Assembly (NCBI GenBank): GCA_023525975.1
Contig: CM042038.1
Location: 4,403,272-4,467,271 of the forward strand
From: Smallanthus sonchifolius
Taxonomy: Eukaryota; Streptophyta; Magnoliopsida; Asterales; Asteraceae
Reading direction: 5' to 3'
DNA length: 64,000 nt
Below, in pieces: positions 1 through 10,104 of the stretch. The notes under the pieces are model-generated. The model saw nothing but the letters and a program-made list of their open reading frames with translations, ran no database searches and was not told where the DNA came from. Every line of letters begins with the position of its first letter. Positions within the stretch are counted from its first letter, which is position 1. The translations under genes were made by a program, and so were the position numbers.

Positions 1-327
1 AATTTTATAATTTTATCTTTTCATGTTTTTTAATTACCGAACTTTCCAAATATTAATAAACGTTGAACTTTATGTTTTATATTTGTTATTTTTTTTATAT
101 TAAAAATATAAAATTTATTTGAATTTATTTTTTTTTTTAATAAAAACCGGTTTAAACCGGTTTACCACACTAACCGGTTTGTAACCAACCCTAACCGGTT
201 TGACCAGTTAGTCATTCTCCACCTACGAAACCGGTTTAACCTGAACCGGTTTAGGCCCAAACCGGTTTTGACTTTTCGTTGACCAAACCGGTTCGGTTCG
301 GGTTAAAAACCGATTTGTGCACCACTA
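1..327 (+). mobile_element. 3' end of a hAT transposon (truncated by window start)
   Basis: This AT-rich stretch followed by dense AACCGG/AAACCGGTTT motifs is closely similar over its whole length to the 3' end of the hAT derivative at 18421-18758. It finishes in TTTGTGCACCACTA, one base different from the hAT terminus TTTGTGCACCTCTA seen at 12373-12386 and 16254-16267. The rest of the element lies outside the window. Only two bases separate it from the next hAT start at 330. Confidence 0.8.
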
Positions 328-638
328 CCTAGAGGTGCTCAAAAGAACCCGATCCGAATCCGATCCGATTGATTATCCGAAACCGGATCCGGCTAGAACC
401 GGATTTTTTGGAACCGGTCCGAAATTTTTCAGAACCGGCGTATCCAGAACCGGTTTAGGAGTTGTTGACGGACCGGATAAAAATCGGACAAAAATCGGAC
501 ATTTTGGAACCGGTTTTTTCGGACAATTTGGAACCGGTTAGAACCGGTTCTAGCCGTTAGATGGTAAAAAAAACGGCTATATAGCCGTTTATGGCCGTTT
601 TTTTATATTTTTTTTGTTGTTTGAGGCTAGAAACTAAG

Positions 639-646
639 TATAAATA
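639..646 (+). promoter_or_regulatory. TATA box of hAT-1
   Basis: TATAAATA followed by GGTA lies between the AACCGG-rich 5' end and the coding region. The same TATAAATAGGT occurs at the same relative place in hAT-2 (13719) and the deletion derivative (18150). This conservation supports a transposase promoter. Confidence 0.65.
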
Positions 647-650
647 GGTA

Positions 651-1047
651 TTGGGGGTATGGGTTAGTTCACCACAACATCCTAGCTCTCAAAACTTAAA
701 AAACGCTCTCAAAACGCAAAAAAAAACGCTCACTTTAACGCAAAAAAACGCTCCCTTGGCTTCCGCTTCTGCTTCCGCAAGCACTCAAAATTTGGTTGAT
801 GGTTCTACTAGCGAAGCCACGGTGGTAAGAGTACTTATTTGCTCCCGAAACCAAGAGATATGGGCTTATTTCGATTTATGCGAAATGTCGAACGGTTCGC
901 AAAAGGCTCGTTGCAAACGTTGTGGTAAAATTCTGAGTGCTGCGGGTAATAGCACTTTGAGGAAACATATTGGTAGTCACGCAAAACACACTCAAGGTGA
1001 AGATCAAACTCAAATTGGTAGGGATGAAGGAGTTTGGCAATACAATG
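651..1047 (+). pseudogene. hAT-1 transposase, N-terminal part with BED zinc finger (broken)
   Basis: The open frame runs up to the retrotransposon junction and resumes beyond it at 10207. It encodes a BED-type zinc finger: aromatic residues in IWAYFDLCEMSNG, then CKRCGK and H-x4-H near the end, matching the layout of the hAT-2 protein (IWSNYDLCELSNG, CKNCGG). BED fingers bind the transposon ends. No ATG is available upstream of the domain in this frame; the point corresponding to the hAT-2 start reads TTGGCT instead of ATGGCA, so the start may be lost. The frame is interrupted after GVWQYN by the gypsy LTR. Confidence 0.8.
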
Positions 1048-2126
1048 TGTAAGGCCCCAAACCCGGGAGGCCTCACTCGTTGGATTTACTCATTCACAAA
1101 CAGTTCTTAAACATGAATATCAAATAACGCAGCGGAAAATTTCATTCAAACATAACGTCATCATTGTTCATACATGCGGAAGCGTAAACATTGTTTAAAA
1201 CATAATTACATAAACTTAACATAAACAACTCATAACGGGATGCCAGTCTTCATGATCGACCGGGTAACTCTTCTCGATTGCCAAGCATCACCGTCCATCG
1301 TCCATACCTGCCTTAACCTGAATGTGCATACTAAAAATTCAGATACGCTGATGAGTTCTAGCATTTCATAAAAAAAAACTTTAACATCAACATTTGCCAA
1401 AAACGTATCATTCATTTAGTAAAACCTTTCACAAAAGCATGTGATAATAACATCTTTAAAAATGTTTCGTACCCATATCATCATCAACATCATAATCATA
1501 AACACCGTTAAACGGATCGTTCTTTAAAACTTTTAACATTCATTTAAGTCATACATTATTATCTAAATCTGTGTTACCCTTCGTTCCGTCATTTAGTATG
1601 GTATTGCCCCTAAGGCTAACTGCACGAAGACCGACAATACCATACATTCCGTCAATTCCCTTTTTGGTATTGCCCCCAAGGCTAACTGCACGAGGACCGA
1701 CAATACCCATTCAGTTGCCCTTATGGCTCTCATGTCCATAAACCGACAACTTCCATCGACGGCCACGGCTCACGGCCAATGACACCGTCGGATCATAATT
1801 TAACCTTACATAGGGTCACGTTAACCCCTGAGTAACCGTCGTTACTCCCTTTACCAGTTGTACAACATCATAACCATTGACATGCCACAGAGACAATGCC
1901 CCTGTTGTTCTTGTGGCAACTATGGCTCGCTGTCCATAATCTACCACAAGGCTAGGAATCTCATTTCCCAGACTTCATTCGTCAATTCCATTCATTCGAC
2001 AGATTAGATTTGTAATGACTTCTTTAAAACCTTTACCTCTTTCTCTTCTCATTAAACATTTCCTCATTTAGACCGTTCATAAAACATTCGTAACCCTTTT
2101 TGGCAAAAACACTTCAAAACCTTTCC

Positions 2127-2255
2127 TTTCGTAAACATCGTTTCGTTAAAACATCATTTCGTTAAACATCATTTCGTTAAACATCTTTTCATTAAAACAT
2201 CATTTCGTTAAAACATCATTTCGTTAAAACATCATTTCGTTAAACTTCATTTCGT
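2127..2255. repeat. Short tandem repeat in gypsy-1 3' LTR
   Basis: About seven degenerate copies of a 15-16 bp unit, ATTTCGTTAAAACATC. The same array is at 9181-9309 in the other LTR. Confidence 0.8.
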
Positions 2256-2466
2256 AAGTATGCACACCAGCCCAAAAACATTAACAAAACATTTAAAAGA
2301 GGGCTCTAGAACTTACCTGATACGCTAATATGGGTTGTCCTAAACGAAGGTCCAACAACGTCACTTCCGATCTGAATTGATTAGTTAAATACACATCAGA
2401 CCAATCCCGACTCTAACGGTTTAACCATTCTAACATACTGACTTCACTTAATCAGTTCTGATGTCT

Positions 2467-2683
2467 ACGCACTTAGCAAGTGCGCAGACCCTGCTTCCTG
2501 CGCACTTAGCAAGTGCGCAGACTCTGCTGCCTGCGCACTTAGCAAGTGCGCAGACCATGCTTCCTGTGCACTTAGCAAGTGCGCAGGTCCTTCCTCCTGC
2601 GCACTTAGCAAGTGCGCAGGTCCCTCTTCCTGCGCACTTAGCAAGTGCGCAGGACCTGCTCCGTGCGCACTTAGCAAGTGCGC
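2467..2683. repeat. Seven-copy hairpin array in gypsy-1 3' LTR
   Basis: Seven copies of the palindrome GCGCACTTAGCAAGTGCGC recur every 33 bp. Each has an 8-bp stem and 3-base centre, separated by 14-bp spacers of variable sequence such as AGACCCTGCTTCCT. The 33-bp period keeps several reading frames open, giving spurious repetitive ORFs. Counted from the LTR 5' end (minus strand) it lies at about nt 465-680, roughly 360-580 nt downstream of the TATA box, so it should be part of the transcript. A copy is at 9521-9737. Confidence 0.95.
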
Positions 2684-3042
2684 ACAACCTGTTCTTCGTG
2701 AAAAACCCTAACTTTCGCATTCGGGTCTGATCATGTCAAGATCCCGAACCTGTTGCATTCAAAACGTTCGTTTTCCATTAAGGAACTCAAATCCATGATT
2801 ATCTTTCAGTTTCATCCGTTCAAACCTTACCTTTTCACCCAAAACCCGAAAAACCCCAAAAACGAACTAAAACTCAGATTTAGGTCGGATCGTTACCTGA
2901 ATCGAGCTTCTGATCCAGAGGTTCTTCTCACGAGTGCAAGAGACACGAGCGGGTGCAATCTTGTGCGATTCCGACACTTTCTCTCTCTACGGTTTTTCTC
3001 TCTCTAGAATTGCAAATGAGAGAAACATGTGGTGATCTTGGC

Positions 3043-3050
3043 TATTTATA
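3043..3050 (-). promoter_or_regulatory. TATA box in gypsy-1 3' LTR
   Basis: On the minus strand the sequence reads TATAAATAGCC about 100 nt from the LTR 5' end. In this LTR copy it would fire outwards into hAT-1 sequence. Confidence 0.6.
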
Positions 3051-3147
3051 GGGGAGACCTCCCCAAGCCCGGTTCGCGACTGACCCGGCTCGACTTCGGC
3101 CCGCTTGAACTCGTTAACTTTATTTCTCGACATTTTGGGATGTTACA

Positions 3148-3161
3148 AGTCTACCCCCCTT
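3148..3161 (-). promoter_or_regulatory. gypsy-1 polypurine tract
   Basis: The minus strand reads AAGGGGGGTAGACT directly before the 3' LTR start TGTAACATCCC. This primes plus-strand DNA synthesis. The deleted element at 47639-54271 has nearly the same tract at 51288-51301. Confidence 0.9.
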
Positions 3162-3187
3162 ATAATAGGTTTCGTCCCCGAAACCTA

Positions 3188-6100
3188 TCACAAGTCAAAT
3201 AATTGAGGGTACGACTCCCTCATTTCCGCCTCCGTTTCCCATGTAGCCTCTGATCCCTTTCGGTGCCTCCATTGGACTTTAACCAATGGAATAACTTTAT
3301 TACGCAAACGCTTCTCCTTTCGGTCTAAGATAGCCACGGGTTCTTCGATGTAATTAAGGCTGTTGTCGACCTCGATGTCAGTAAGTGGTACGTGAGCCGA
3401 TTCATCCGCCAAACACTTTCGCAAGTGTGATACATGGAAGGTAGGATGAATCCCACTTAACTCATCAGGCAACTCCAACCGATAAGCGACTTCCCCAACC
3501 CGTGCCATTATCCTGAACGGTCCGACAAACCTCGGACTTAACTTTCCTCTCTTTCTGAATCGTATGATTCCCTTCCATGGTGACACTTTCAGCATTACTC
3601 TGTCACCAATATCAAACTCAATAGGCCTTCGTCGTTTATCCGCATAGGATTTCTGACGATCTTGTGCGGCCTTCATTCGCGCTTTAATCTGATCAAACCT
3701 TTCCGACGTCTCTCTTACGACTTCGAGACTTCCTAATTCTTTCTTTCCAATCTCACCCCAACAAACCGGGGTCCTACATCTTCTCCCATACAACATTTCG
3801 TAAGGCGGCATGCCTATAGTCGTGTGATGACTATTGTTGTAGGAGAATTCGGCTAACGGCAGATGACTGTCCCAACTGCCACCGAAGTCGATAATACAAG
3901 CACGGAGCATATCTTCCAATGTCTGAATGGTCCTTTCGGACTGACCATCCGTTTGCGGGTGGTATGCCGTGCTGATGTTAAGCCTTGTGCCCATCGCCTC
4001 ATGAAATCTTTTCCAAAACCTCGATGTGAATCGTGTGTCCCGGTCAGATACGATCGTCAAAGGCATCCCATGCCGTGCTACTACTTCGTTGATAAACACT
4101 TCTGCTAACCTTTCCGACGAGAACGTCTCACGAATAGGTAGGAAATGAGCACTCTTCGTTAATCGGTCCACAATTACCCAAATGGTGTCATGACCTTTAG
4201 CTGTGCGGGGTAGCTTGGTTATGAAGTCCATGGTAATGTGTTCCCACTTCCATTCTGGTATATCAAGTGGTTGGATCTTTCCATACGGTTTCTGGTGTTC
4301 AGCCTTTACTTGCGAGCAAGTCAAACACTTGCTTACATACTTCGTTACATCACATTTCATTCCAGGCCACCAGTAGTCCTTCTTCAGGTCTTGGTACATT
4401 TTGTTGGTACCGGGATGGATAGAGTAACGAGACTTATGAGCCTCATCCAAGATTTTGGTTCTAAGTTCGCCACCCATAGGTATCCATACCCGTCCATAAC
4501 GTGTTCTAACACCAAGGGTGTTATATTCCAACTTGTCTTGTTGGCCAACCATTCTTTCCTTCTTTATGTTTTCTTCTTTAAGTGCCTCACCTTGAGCCCT
4601 TTCGATTTCGCTCATCACATCCGATGTTACCACCAACTGGCAAACTTTCACTCTAATAGGAGTAGGTACATCCTTTCGGCTTAGAGCGTCAGCCACCACG
4701 TTTGCCTTTCCAGGATGGTACATGATCTCACAGTCATAATCCTTCAGGAGTTCCAACCATCGTCTCTGCCTCATATTAAGCTCCTTTTGTTCGAAGAAGT
4801 ACTTCAAACTTTTGTGGTCGGAGTAAATAGTAAACTTCATCCCGTACAGGTAGTGCCTCCAGATTTTCAATGCAAATACAACAGCAGCAAGTTCCAAATC
4901 ATGAGTCGGATAGTTGACTTCGTGAACTTTCAACTGCCGCGACGCATACGCAATCACTCTACCGCGTTGCATCAACACACACCCTAATCCCTGACCCGAC
5001 GCGTCAGAGTATACCACCAAGTCTTCATTGCCCTCGGGAAGGGCCAAGACTGGAGCTTGGGTTAACTTCTTCTTCAATTCCTTAAACGCCTCATCTTGGG
5101 TCGAACCCGATTCATACTTAACCTCTTTCCGAGTTAACTTTGTCAACGGCGAAGCTATTTTCGAGAAATCCTGGATGAATCTCCGATAGTAGCCTGCCAA
5201 TCCCAAGAAACTGCGGATTTCCGTTGGCGTCTTAGGAATGTCCCATTCCCTTACCGTCACTATCTTTGCTGGGTCAACCATAATGCCGTTCGGGTTAATG
5301 ACGTGACCTAGGAATTGGACTTCCCTAAGCCAGAACGCACATTTGGAGAGCTTAGCATACAACTTCTCCTTCTTCAGAGCTTCCAATACTTCCTTTAAGT
5401 GACACGCGTGATCACCCTCATTCTTGGAGTAGATAAGGATGTCATCGATGAACACTATTACCGATCGATCCAGCATCGATCGACACACCCTATTCATCAA
5501 ATCCATGAACGCTGCAGGGGCGTTCGTCAATCCAAAAGACATTACGCGGAACTCAAAGTGTCCATAACGTGTGCGAAATGCCGTTTTCGGTATGTCTTCT
5601 TCCCTCACCTTCAACTGATGGTACCCGGATCGAAGGTCGATCTTTGAGAACCAACTTGCGCCTTGCAATTGATCGAACAGGTCGTCGATCCTTGGTAACG
5701 GGTACTTGTTCTTTACGGTACGCTTGTTCAACTCGCGATAATCAATACACATTCTCATCGAACAGTCTTTCTTCTTCACAAACAACACCGGAGCACCCCA
5801 CGGCGAGATGCTCGGTTGGATAAATCCTTTCTCAAGTAACTCGTCTAGTTGTACCATAAGTTCTTTCATTTCCACTGGTGCTAGTCGATATGGAGCCTTA
5901 GCCACGGGCTGGGCATCTGGTACTAAGTCAATTCGGAACTCAATTTCTCTATCGGGTGGTATCCCAGGCAAATCCTCTGGAAACACCTCCGGGTACTCGC
6001 GTACCACGGGTACATCATCTAGTTCCTTCACCTCCTTACACTTGTCAATCACATACACCAAATAAGCCTCGCATCCGCGCCTCAAGTAATTTGTTGCCTT

Positions 6101-6517
6101 AATCATTGAGATGACGTTTGGCATCGGGGCGTCACGATCTCCAAAAACTTCGACTTTGCTACCATCCGGAGCCTTGAGTCGGATTATCTTTCGTTTACAT
6201 ATAATTTGCGCTTCATTGGCAGTTAGCCAATCCATGCCTAACACGACATCGAACCCTCCCAAAACCATAACACACAATCTGACAGGGAACCTATGACCTT
6301 CTATTTTTATCGTGGAGTTTTCAACTACATCGTTTACTTTTGCAGTTCTACCCTCAGCGGTTTCTACGCTAAAGGCCCTTTCTAACTTACTGACAGTGTA
6401 CTTCACGCGTTTACAAAAAGTCACAGATATAAAACTCTTACTGGCACCCGAATCAAATAACACAGAAACAAGAGTGTTGTCAAGGACGAACGTACCTGAC
6501 GCCACGTCGGGGTCCAT
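3188..6517 (-). CDS. pol: gypsy-1 Pol: protease, reverse transcriptase, RNase H, integrase, chromodomain-like end
   Basis: The frame of 1109 codons is uninterrupted. In order: aspartic protease with LFDSGAS near residue 20; reverse transcriptase from about residue 235, with active-site FIDDILIYS near 358; RNase H with YSDASGQGLGCVL; integrase with an HHCC zinc site (H..H, CLTC) and D,D,E residues in MDFITKLP, VSDRDTRF and HPQTDGQSERTIQTLE; and a C-terminal module ending near residue 1109 in the style of plant chromodomains (LVKVQWRHRKGSEATWE). It converts element RNA into DNA and integrates it. It is in the same frame as gag, separated only by one stop codon at 6578-6580. The ATG at 6515-6517 lies just before protease but may not be the true start, because a Gag-Pol fusion would be usual. 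All catalytic residues I looked for are present. Confidence 0.93.
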   Translation of the reverse strand: MDPDVASGTFVLDNTLVSVLFDSGASKSFISVTFCKRVKYTVSKLERAFSVETAEGRTAKVNDVVENSTIKIEGHRFPVRLCVMVLGGFDVVLGMDWLTANEAQIICKRKIIRLKAPDGSKVEVFGDRDAPMPNVISMIKATNYLRRGCEAYLVYVIDKCKEVKELDDVPVVREYPEVFPEDLPGIPPDREIEFRIDLVPDAQPVAKAPYRLAPVEMKELMVQLDELLEKGFIQPSISPWGAPVLFVKKKDCSMRMCIDYRELNKRTVKNKYPLPRIDDLFDQLQGASWFSKIDLRSGYHQLKVREEDIPKTAFRTRYGHFEFRVMSFGLTNAPAAFMDLMNRVCRSMLDRSVIVFIDDILIYSKNEGDHACHLKEVLEALKKEKLYAKLSKCAFWLREVQFLGHVINPNGIMVDPAKIVTVREWDIPKTPTEIRSFLGLAGYYRRFIQDFSKIASPLTKLTRKEVKYESGSTQDEAFKELKKKLTQAPVLALPEGNEDLVVYSDASGQGLGCVLMQRGRVIAYASRQLKVHEVNYPTHDLELAAVVFALKIWRHYLYGMKFTIYSDHKSLKYFFEQKELNMRQRRWLELLKDYDCEIMYHPGKANVVADALSRKDVPTPIRVKVCQLVVTSDVMSEIERAQGEALKEENIKKERMVGQQDKLEYNTLGVRTRYGRVWIPMGGELRTKILDEAHKSRYSIHPGTNKMYQDLKKDYWWPGMKCDVTKYVSKCLTCSQVKAEHQKPYGKIQPLDIPEWKWEHITMDFITKLPRTAKGHDTIWVIVDRLTKSAHFLPIRETFSSERLAEVFINEVVARHGMPLTIVSDRDTRFTSRFWKRFHEAMGTRLNISTAYHPQTDGQSERTIQTLEDMLRACIIDFGGSWDSHLPLAEFSYNNSHHTTIGMPPYEMLYGRRCRTPVCWGEIGKKELGSLEVVRETSERFDQIKARMKAAQDRQKSYADKRRRPIEFDIGDRVMLKVSPWKGIIRFRKRGKLSPRFVGPFRIMARVGEVAYRLELPDELSGIHPTFHVSHLRKCLADESAHVPLTDIEVDNSLNYIEEPVAILDRKEKRLRNKVIPLVKVQWRHRKGSEATWETEAEMRESYPQLFDL

Positions 6518-6577
6518 TCTGGCCTGGTCTTGCGTCAGCGCGTACGCACGAGTCTTAGCTCGGGGCCTCTCTTCCCT

Positions 6578-7771
6578 CTACTCCGGGCCTTTCCCCTTCC
6601 CGGCTTCACCCATTCTTGGTTTGGTGCATTCCCGGCTCAGATGACCGGCATCCCCACAGTTATAGCACTTATAGTGTTGTGTGCACTCACGGGAGTAGTG
6701 CCCGGTCTTGCCACACTTAAAGCACAAGTTAGATCCCAGTCTACATTCACCCACATGCTCCTTTCCACACTTCCTACAAACAGTCGGCTCATCCACCCGA
6801 GCCCTTTTATCGCGAGCCCCAAACATCTTTCCACCAGTTCGCTTGTTTGAGAAGCTCGGTCTCTTCTTTGGTTCCTCGATGGCGACGACATTCAGTGCCA
6901 GATCATCAAATACTACGCCGCTCAGTTCTACTACCGAATCATAGGTAGTAGGGGCGTTTGCCTTAACATAGGTACGGACCTGGTCCGGCAACCCTTGAAT
7001 GTAGCAGGAAATTTTTCTCTCCTCCGTCGTAACAAGATGTGGCACCAGACGTGCCAGTTCATTGAATCGGGTTGTGTACTGCCGGTGCGTCATGCTCCCG
7101 GCCTTCAAACCCAGAAATTCCCTCTCTACCTTCTCAATCTCGTTCCTCGGGCAGAAATTCTTGATCACCAAAGTTTTCAAGTCAGCCCACATCATCGAGT
7201 CAACAACCTCATCCCCCTTAGCCTGACGTACACCTTCCCACCAGTGGGATGCTTCCTCCCTCAAGGAGTTAGCAGCAAACTTCACTACTTGATTAGCTCG
7301 ACACTCGCTCAGACGGATGGCGGCTTCCATACGTATTACCCAATCAAAAGTAGCCACCGCGTCCTTCTTCCCAGTCAGGACCGGCGGGTCACATGCCTTA
7401 AATGACTTATAGTCGCACCCGCGAGCAGGCGGTGCGTTGTCGGTCACGTTGTTCTGAGCACCAGTTGTCGCACTAGATCCGCCTTCCCCACTAACTTTCT
7501 TTAACGCTTCAGCCAACAGACTTGGCAGAGAATTCTTCATCAACTCGGAGAACTCTCGAGCTATGGCTGCTCTCACTTCTGGTTCAAAAGTGAAAGGTTG
7601 TTCTGCAACTTGTGTCTGTTCAGTTCCATGCACACTAACCGTCGGTTCAGTGTGAACACTTCCTTCTTCGCTGTGCTCTTGGCGCGCAGGAATCCTGCTA
7701 CGCCCACCATTTCGACCGCCGGTACGACCACCGGTACGGCCACCACGCCTTCCGTTCCCTCTCCTCGCCAT
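6578..7771 (-). CDS. gag: gypsy-1 Gag polyprotein (capsid and nucleocapsid)
   Basis: This 397-residue protein opens with an Arg/Gly-rich segment (MARRGNGRRGGRTGG), followed by the retrotransposon gag domain (WWEGVRQAKG, NFCPRNEIEKVEREFLGLK). The nucleocapsid has CCHC knuckles near the C-terminus: CFKCGKTGHYSREC and CYNCGDAGHLSREC, preceded by a CRKCGKEH variant. It packages element RNA into virus-like particles. The frame ends in TAG at 6578-6580, and translation after it continues in the same frame, without another stop, into the protease. It could be a read-through signal or a recent nonsense mutation. Confidence 0.92.
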   Translation of the reverse strand: MARRGNGRRGGRTGGRTGGRNGGRSRIPARQEHSEEGSVHTEPTVSVHGTEQTQVAEQPFTFEPEVRAAIAREFSELMKNSLPSLLAEALKKVSGEGGSSATTGAQNNVTDNAPPARGCDYKSFKACDPPVLTGKKDAVATFDWVIRMEAAIRLSECRANQVVKFAANSLREEASHWWEGVRQAKGDEVVDSMMWADLKTLVIKNFCPRNEIEKVEREFLGLKAGSMTHRQYTTRFNELARLVPHLVTTEERKISCYIQGLPDQVRTYVKANAPTTYDSVVELSGVVFDDLALNVVAIEEPKKRPSFSNKRTGGKMFGARDKRARVDEPTVCRKCGKEHVGECRLGSNLCFKCGKTGHYSRECTQHYKCYNCGDAGHLSRECTKPRMGEAGKGKGPE

Positions 7772-8086
7772 TTCGTTCTATAAGACAAGAAATCCAATGT
7801 CATCACGCTAGTTAACAAATAAAATTCAATAAGTACTGTAAGATGTTAATATACACTGGCCATCTTCAATTAACCATTACACTACCTTTCAATTTCTATT
7901 TGACCACCTTTGTGATTCCATCAGAACACAAGTCCTTTCCTAACCCTTTCTAAGGCATACTACATACACATACTCTACTTTTCATACCTGATGCTGTGGC
8001 TCGAGTTACCCGTACTGGCATCCGCTTTCGGTCCCATTCAAAGTTTAAGTTCAGACACTGGGAGTGTCCGAATCTCTCAAACTATT

Positions 8087-8098
8087 GCTCTGATACCA
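8087..8098 (-). promoter_or_regulatory. gypsy-1 primer binding site (tRNA-Met)
   Basis: The minus strand reads TGGTATCAGAGC three bases after the end of the 5' LTR. It is complementary to the 3' end of plant initiator tRNA-Met. About 315 bp of untranslated leader separate it from gag. Confidence 0.93.
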
Positions 8099-9180
8099 AC
8101 TTGTAAGGCCCAAAACCCGGGAGGCCTCACTCGTTGGATTTACTCATTCACAAACAGTTCTTAAACATGAATATCAAATAACGCAGCGGAAAATTTCATT
8201 CAAACATAACGTCATCATTGTTCATACATGCGGAAGCGTAAACATTGTTTAAAACATAATTACATAAACTTAACATAAACAACTCATAACGGGATGCCAG
8301 TCTTCATGATCGACCGGGTAACTCTTCTCGATTGCCAAGCATCACCGTCCATCGTCCATACCTGCCTTAACCTGAATGTGCATACTAAAAAGTCAGCTAC
8401 GCTGGTGAGTTCTAGCATTTCATAAAAAAAAACTTTAACATCAACATTTGCCAAAAACGTATCATTCATTTAGTAAAACCTTTCACAAAAGCATGTGATA
8501 ATAACATCTTTAAAAATGTTTCGTACCCATATCATCATCAACATCATAATCATAAACACCGTTAAACGGATCGTTCTTTAAATCTTTTAACATTCATTTA
8601 AGTCATACATTATTATCTAAATCTGTGTTACCCTTCGTTCCGTCATTTAGTATGGTATTGCCCCTAAGGCTAACTGCACGAAGACCGACAATACCATACA
8701 TTCCGTCAATTCCCTTTTTGGTATTGCCCCCAAGGCTAACTGCACGAGGACCGACAATACCCATTCAGTTGCCCTTATGGCTCTCATGTCCATAAACCGA
8801 CAACTTCCATCGACGGCCACGGCTCACGGCCAATGACACCGTCGGATCATAATTTAACCTTACATAGGGTCACGTTAACCCCTGAGTAACCGTCGTTACT
8901 CCCTTTACCAGTTGTACAACATCATAACCATTGACATGCCACAGAGACAATGCCCATGTTGTTCTTGTGGCAACTATGGCTCGCTGTCCATAATCTACCA
9001 CAAGGCTGGGAATCTCATTTCCCAGACTTCATTCGTCAATTCCATTCATTCGACAGATTAGATTTGTAATGACTTCTTTAAAACCTTTACCTCTTTCTCT
9101 TCTCATTAAACATTTCCTCATTTAGACCGTTCATAAAACATTCGTAACCCTTTTTGGCAAAAACACTTCAAAACCTTTCC

Positions 9181-9309
9181 TTTCGTAAACATCGTTTCGT
9201 TAAAACATCATTTCGTTAAACATCATTTCGTTAAACATCTTTTCATTAAAACATCATTTCGTTAAAACATCATTTCGTTAAAACATCATTTCGTTAAACT
9301 TCATTTCGT
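9181..9309. repeat. Short tandem repeat in gypsy-1 5' LTR
   Basis: Same 16-bp TTTCGTTAAAACATCA-type array as at 2127-2255. Confidence 0.8.
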
Positions 9310-9520
9310 AAGTATGCACACCAGCCCAAAAACATTAACAAAACATTTAAAAGAGGGCTCTAGAACTTACCTGATACGCTAATATGGGTTGTCCTAAACG
9401 AAGGTCCAACAACGTCACTTCCGATCTGAATTGATTAGTTAAATACACATCAGACCAATCCCGACTCTAACGGTTTAACCATTCTAACATACTGACTTCA
9501 CTTAATCAGTTCTGATGTCT

Positions 9521-9737
9521 GCGCACTTAGCAAGTGCGCAGACCCTGCTTCCTGCGCACTTAGCAACTGCGCAGACTCTGCTGCCTGCGCACTTAGCAAG
9601 TGCGCAGACCATGCTTCCTGCGCACTTAGCAAGTGCGCAGGTCCTTCCTCCTGCGCACTTAGCAAGTGCGCAGGTCCCTCTTCCTGCACACTTAGCAAGT
9701 GCGCAGGACCTGCTCCGTGCGCACTTAGCAAGTGCGC
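9521..9737. repeat. Seven-copy hairpin array in gypsy-1 5' LTR
   Basis: Counterpart of 2467-2683, also 217 bp with a 33-bp period. Single-base differences between the two arrays fall in stems (GCAACTGCGC in unit 2, GCACACTT in unit 6, and ACGCACTT in the other LTR's first unit), so individual stems have begun to decay since insertion. Confidence 0.95.
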
Positions 9738-10096
9738 ACAACCTGTTCTTCGTGAAAAACCCTAACTTTCGCATTCGGGTCTGATCATGTCAAGATCCCG
9801 AACCTGTTGCATTCAAAACATTCGTTTTCCATTAAGGAACTCAAATCCATAATTATCTTTCAGTTTCATCCGTTCAAACCTTACCTTTTCACCCAAAACC
9901 CGAAAAACCCCAAAAACGAACTAAAACTCAGATTTAGGTCGGATCGTTACCTGAATCGAGCTTCTGATCCGGAGGTTCTTCTCACGAGTGCAAGAGACAC
10001 GAGCGGGTGCAATCTTGTGCGATTCCGACACTTTCTCTCTCTACGGTTTTTCTCTCTCTAGAATTGCAAATGAGAGAAACATGTGGTGATCTTGGC

Positions 10097-10104
10097 TATT
10101 TATA
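10097..10104 (-). promoter_or_regulatory. TATA box of gypsy-1 5' LTR promoter
   Basis: On the minus strand TATAAATAGCC lies about 100 nt inside the 5' LTR. This copy is upstream of gag-pol and would drive the genomic transcript. Confidence 0.65.

Larger units (their letters stand above)
1048..3147 (-). repeat. gypsy-1 3' LTR
   Basis: This 2100-bp repeat is nearly identical to 8102-10201. It contains, in plus-strand order, a GGTATTG...CAATACC module (about 1600-1710), a run of 16-bp TTTCGTTAAAACATCA-like units (about 2127-2255), a seven-hairpin array (2467-2683) and a minus-strand TATA box (3043-3050). Confidence 0.95.

Noticed and set aside
2448..2730. Three overlapping 70-90 codon frames with Cys/Ala or His/Leu/Ala repeats (also at 9498-9784)
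   Set aside because: They are by-products of the 33-bp hairpin repeat inside an LTR; the frames lie on both strands and none has gene signals.
3863..6850. Many 60-150 codon frames on the plus strand opposite gypsy-1 pol and gag
   Set aside because: Shadows of the strong minus-strand coding; no motif. The same holds opposite gypsy-2 gag-pol at 58598-61479.
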